8,074 nucleotides of DNA from Prevotellaceae bacterium (GTDB lineage: Bacteria; Bacteroidota; Bacteroidia; Bacteroidales; UBA932): positions 1 through 8,074 of the forward strand of contig JAITHX010000031.1 of the NCBI GenBank assembly GCA_031279735.1, read 5' to 3'. Below the pieces are notes generated by a model that saw only the letters and a program-made list of their open reading frames with translations, did no database searches and was not told the DNA's origin. Of this stretch, positions 5,052 through 8,074 are shown piece after piece. Each line of letters opens with the position of its first letter. Positions within the stretch are counted from its first letter, which is position 1. The translations under genes were made by a program, and so were the position numbers.

Positions 5052-8018
5052 TTATACTTTAAACACTGCTCCGCGTCCTGTTCGACCGTCGATTTTGACT
5101 GTTGCGGGCTGGGGAAGGCGGATATGCCTGATAAAGCGGCTTTCGAAGGCTACGGGGCAGCGGGAGAGATAGGCTTCGTCGAACTGTTCGCCGGCGGTGT
5201 GGGGATCGACGGTGAAGTAGCCTACTTTGAAGGATGTGATGTTGTGGAAGAAGTGGGTGCCTTGACTTGGTTCGACGCGGTAGTTCTCCAGTCCGGCTTC
5301 GATTATCAGTCGGGCGGCGGAGATTTGCGCCCACTTCACCGGAATGCCGAGCGCCGGATCGCTCGATCCCCACCGTCCCGGACCGGAGAGGATGTAGTTG
5401 CGTCCTTCGGCGAGGAAGTGCGCGTTCAGCTTGTCGAGTTCTTCGGCAATGGTTTCGCTTTGGAGAGGATCGAACGACTGGGGCTTTACGTAAACGAAAT
5501 CGGAGAGGTCGTCGATGATGCCGTTGCCGAGGGCGCGGGTCGAGAAGACGAAAGTCTGTTCGCGGTCGATGGAGGCGAGGTTTTCGACCAGTATCTCGTC
5601 GTTCGCCACGATGGGGCGGATTTGGAGCAGGTTGAACGACGACAGTTCGTCGGGCGAGGCGGCGAGGTTCACCGCAAATTCTATTTCGACGGGGTAGCCC
5701 ATGTCGTTGCGGCAAATCTTCAGCACCTTGCGGAGGATGGCGGCGAGGGGGAAAGCGTCGTGTTTGAGAATGTTGGCGAAAGTGATCACCTTGCGACCCT
5801 CGAACAGTCCGTCGCGAAGCCTGTGGTCGTTGCGGTCGAAGGTCGAGGCGATTAGACGCAGGGTGCCGTCCTCTTCGGCATGTTTGAGGGTGAACTCGGA
5901 GAGATTGCGGCGGTCGTCGGCGGAGAGTTCGAATGTTGCCGTTGCCGAAGTGTTGAGGGCGAGGAATCGGGTTTGAGTTTCGCGCAGAGCCGTTTTCACG
6001 TCGTTGGTCTGGAGGGCGCAGTCCGGACGGGCGGGCGAGAAGCGAAGGCTCACCCCGCCGTCAACCACATATTTGCCGAGTCCGAGCGCCACGTTGCACA
6101 CACCGTCGTCGGGGCGTTCGGGTTCAACCGGATAGAAGTTCACCGAGCGGGCGACGCCGGAAAACGACGGGTAGTATCGTCCGTTGCGCTCGCGTCCCAC
6201 GATTTCCTGAAGCACTACCGCCATCTTTTCCGAATCTATCACATTGACCGTCGATGCCATGTACGCTCGGCTTTCGCGGTAGAACACCGAAGCGTAAACC
6301 GCTTTGACGCCTGCGCTAAGGTCGTCGAGAAAACGCTGTTTCGGGGTGTCGGGCGAGAAAGGGATCATGCAGGTGGAATAAACGCCGGCGAAAGGCTGAT
6401 AGTAGGAATCTTCGAGAAGGCTCGACGAGCGCACGGCGACGGGCGCGGCTATCGCCTCGAAGAAAGTGGTGAAATAGTCGGGCAGATAGTCGGGCAGGGA
6501 GGCGTCGAGGAAATGCCGCAGTATAACCTCGTCGGGCGCGCCGGAGAGAGCCACGGGATAGAGATTGTTCGCGTCCATGAACTCGTCGAATATGTCGGTG
6601 CAGAGAACAACAGTCTTGGGAATGGTGATCTGCACGTTCCGTTCGTTCTCGAAGTCGTCGAGTTCGGGATAGTTCTTGATAGTCGAATCGAGGAAGGCGA
6701 GACCCCGTCCCTTGCCCCCCATCGAGCCTGAACCTATGCGGGCAAAGTTCGAGTAGCGGTCGAATCTGTCCTTGCGGAACACGGCGACGATGCCCCGGTT
6801 CTTGATCTTGCGATAGCGGACAATAGCGTCGAACAGAGCCTGCTTGACTTCGGAAAGGTTGCCGAAATCGTCCACCGAAAGAGCTTCGACAAACGAGGCG
6901 AGAGGAAACATGGCGCGCGAATAGAGCCATTTCGACACATCGTTGCGCGAGAAATGGCGGCGCAGCGATTCGTCGGGGAGTTCAAGCACAAGCCGCTGGA
7001 GTTCCTTGAGGTCGGAGGCTTCGGCTATCTTTTCGCCGGTGTCGGGATTGCGGAAGATGAAGTTGCCGAAGCCGAAGTCCTCCAGAAGGAGTTTTTTCAG
7101 CTTGCCGGGCAGAGTCTTCTCGTCGTTCTTGTCGATGAACGGCACGCCGAGTTCGCGCGCAAGAGGAATGTTCTCCTCTTCGGAGGATTCGAGTATGTAG
7201 GACATGAACGGATCAATGCTTTTCACGTGCCGGCACAAGTCGATGCCGGCGTGACGGCTCATCTTGCCGCTGCGGGGAAAGCTCACATCCGACACTATGC
7301 CCATGATGTTGTCCGAATAGCGGTCGAATATTTCGAGAGCCTCCTCGTAGGTTCGCGCCATGAGTATCTTGGGGCGTCCGCGCATGCGGAGCATCTGCTG
7401 GTGTTCGTTGAGCGCCTCGGTCATAAAGGAGCGCGACTGGTTGAAGACGAACTTATAGAGGTGGGGAAGAATCGAGGAGGCGCAGCGCACCGAATCCTCG
7501 ACAAAGAGCAGTATCTGCACGCCCACGCTCGCAACGTCCTCGCGGACATTCATCCGGTCTTCGAGCAGCTTGATGATGGCGAGGAGAAGGTCGGAGTTGC
7601 CGAGCCAGCTGAACACATAGTCGATATAGTCGATGTTGCCCTTGCGCAGACGCATGGACACTTCGCGGAGGAAAGGCGTGAGGACAACCACCGGTATGTC
7701 GCGGTGACGCTGTTTGATTCGCTGGGCGATACCGATGATGTCGTTGCCCGCGCTATCGGACATGGCAATGAGCAGTTCGTACTTGCCGGCATCGAGACGG
7801 CTTTGAGCCTCGGCTTCGGATTCGACAAGAGTGAATCGAGGCGCGTAGCGGAGGTTCAGCGCGACGTACTCGTTGAAAAGCTGTTCGTCGATTCGTCCGT
7901 CTTCCTCGAGGATAAAGGCATCGTATTTGCTCGAAATGAGCAGCACGTTGTATATCCGGTGCTGCATCAGGTTGGCGAACGAAGTATCCTTAAAATACAA
8001 TTTGCGAATGTTATACAT
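5052..8018 (-). CDS. Receiver-receiver-ATP-grasp (PEP/pyruvate-binding domain) fusion protein
   Basis: A 988-residue soluble protein whose N-terminus MYNIRKLYFKDTSFANLM fits a Bacteroidales family usually labelled PEP/pyruvate-binding domain protein. Residues about 22-155 form a receiver-like fold with M86/S87 where the phosphoacceptor aspartate should be, so probably a pseudo-receiver. Residues about 167-312 form a second receiver with a full pocket: E174/D175, D244 (IVSDV), S278 and K297. Residues about 425-803 are the ATP-grasp domain of PEP synthase/pyruvate phosphate dikinase: GSMGGKGRGL (431-440), VAVRSSSLLED (527-537), FAGVYST (543-549), MAVVLQEIV (599-607), EIEFAV (778-783) and LLQIRPI (797-803). 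The phosphohistidine swivelling domain and PEP/pyruvate barrel of the true enzymes are absent. The remaining about 185 residues are a different conserved-looking tail with SGPGRWGSSDPALGIPVKW (878-896) and SQGTHFFHNITSF (918-930). It may be an ATP-dependent phosphotransferase or ligase controlled by phosphorylation; substrate unknown. It precedes rhaB by 110 bp and probably has its own promoter. Confidence 0.9.
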   Translation of the reverse strand: MYNIRKLYFKDTSFANLMQHRIYNVLLISSKYDAFILEEDGRIDEQLFNEYVALNLRYAPRFTLVESEAEAQSRLDAGKYELLIAMSDSAGNDIIGIAQRIKQRHRDIPVVVLTPFLREVSMRLRKGNIDYIDYVFSWLGNSDLLLAIIKLLEDRMNVREDVASVGVQILLFVEDSVRCASSILPHLYKFVFNQSRSFMTEALNEHQQMLRMRGRPKILMARTYEEALEIFDRYSDNIMGIVSDVSFPRSGKMSRHAGIDLCRHVKSIDPFMSYILESSEEENIPLARELGVPFIDKNDEKTLPGKLKKLLLEDFGFGNFIFRNPDTGEKIAEASDLKELQRLVLELPDESLRRHFSRNDVSKWLYSRAMFPLASFVEALSVDDFGNLSEVKQALFDAIVRYRKIKNRGIVAVFRKDRFDRYSNFARIGSGSMGGKGRGLAFLDSTIKNYPELDDFENERNVQITIPKTVVLCTDIFDEFMDANNLYPVALSGAPDEVILRHFLDASLPDYLPDYFTTFFEAIAAPVAVRSSSLLEDSYYQPFAGVYSTCMIPFSPDTPKQRFLDDLSAGVKAVYASVFYRESRAYMASTVNVIDSEKMAVVLQEIVGRERNGRYYPSFSGVARSVNFYPVEPERPDDGVCNVALGLGKYVVDGGVSLRFSPARPDCALQTNDVKTALRETQTRFLALNTSATATFELSADDRRNLSEFTLKHAEEDGTLRLIASTFDRNDHRLRDGLFEGRKVITFANILKHDAFPLAAILRKVLKICRNDMGYPVEIEFAVNLAASPDELSSFNLLQIRPIVANDEILVENLASIDREQTFVFSTRALGNGIIDDLSDFVYVKPQSFDPLQSETIAEELDKLNAHFLAEGRNYILSGPGRWGSSDPALGIPVKWAQISAARLIIEAGLENYRVEPSQGTHFFHNITSFKVGYFTVDPHTAGEQFDEAYLSRCPVAFESRFIRHIRLPQPATVKIDGRTGRGAVFKV

Positions 8019-8030
8019 TATGCATGGATA

Positions 8031-8063
8031 GTTATAAAGTTGTTATACGATTGTTACGGGATT
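8031..8063. repeat. Three degenerate 11-bp tandem repeats upstream of the receiver-ATP-grasp gene
   Basis: On the plus strand three consecutive 11-mers read GTTATAAAGTT (8031-8041), GTTATACGATT (8042-8052) and GTTACGGGATT (8053-8063). Neighbouring copies match at 8 of 11 positions. A further GTTATAC at 8010-8016 lies 21 bp before the first and overlaps the start codon of the gene. Spacings of 21, 11 and 11 bp place the GTTA half on roughly one face of the helix. A regulator-binding array is possible, but chance similarity in AT-rich promoter DNA is not excluded. I see no clear TAnnTTTG element here; the promoter may lie beyond the window edge. Confidence 0.45.
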
Positions 8064-8074
8064 AGCGCGCAGAT

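Noticed and set aside
5052..8018. True phosphoenolpyruvate synthase or pyruvate phosphate dikinase
   Set aside because: Only the ATP-grasp domain is present. No TSHA-type phosphohistidine motif and no PEP/pyruvate barrel can be found in the 185 residues after it.
4942..8018. Metabolic link between the PEP/pyruvate-type protein and the rhamnose operon
   Set aside because: The 110-bp gap contains a separate promoter element, and the protein lacks the domains that handle PEP or pyruvate. Adjacency alone is not evidence of a shared pathway.

Overview
The window reads as a piece of a Bacteroidales-type chromosome of moderate to high GC content. The evidence is a Bacteroidetes-style -7 promoter element (TAnnTTTG), A-rich leaders without clear Shine-Dalgarno sequences, and a 988-residue receiver/ATP-grasp protein of a kind I associate with this order. 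I cannot name the genus. All five genes lie on the minus strand, so transcription runs from high to low coordinates.

Reading in the direction of transcription, 8018-5052 encodes a large protein: a degenerate receiver domain, a second receiver with a full phosphoacceptor pocket, and a PEP-synthase-like ATP-grasp domain. It ends in a conserved tail in place of the swivelling-histidine and PEP-binding domains. Upstream of it (8031-8063) are three degenerate 11-bp repeats. A 110-bp gap follows, holding a good -7 element at 5015-5022.

Next comes an L-rhamnose catabolic operon: rhaB (rhamnulokinase, 4941-3454), an unexpected OLD/AAA_15-like ATPase (3457-2393), rhaA (L-rhamnose isomerase, 2383-1130) and rhaD (rhamnulose-1-phosphate aldolase, 1085-282). 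RhaA converts rhamnose to rhamnulose, RhaB phosphorylates it, and RhaD splits it into dihydroxyacetone phosphate and L-lactaldehyde. The three enzymes keep their catalytic residues and form a complete pathway. No permease, mutarotase or AraC-family regulator is visible. The ATPase start overlaps the rhaB stop (ATGA), and its own stop lies 9 bp before rhaA, so it is built into the operon as a translationally coupled cistron with no obvious metabolic role.

The region after rhaD (1-281) has no convincing gene. It holds a 35-bp inverted repeat (163-197 / 226-260) made of a CTTTCGG/CCGAAAG core flanked by a seven-base tandem repeat (CACTAAC) that runs into the rhaD stop codon.

The items most worth a second look are the ATPase inside the sugar operon, the receiver-ATP-grasp fusion with its unusual C-terminus, and the heptamer inverted-repeat element.
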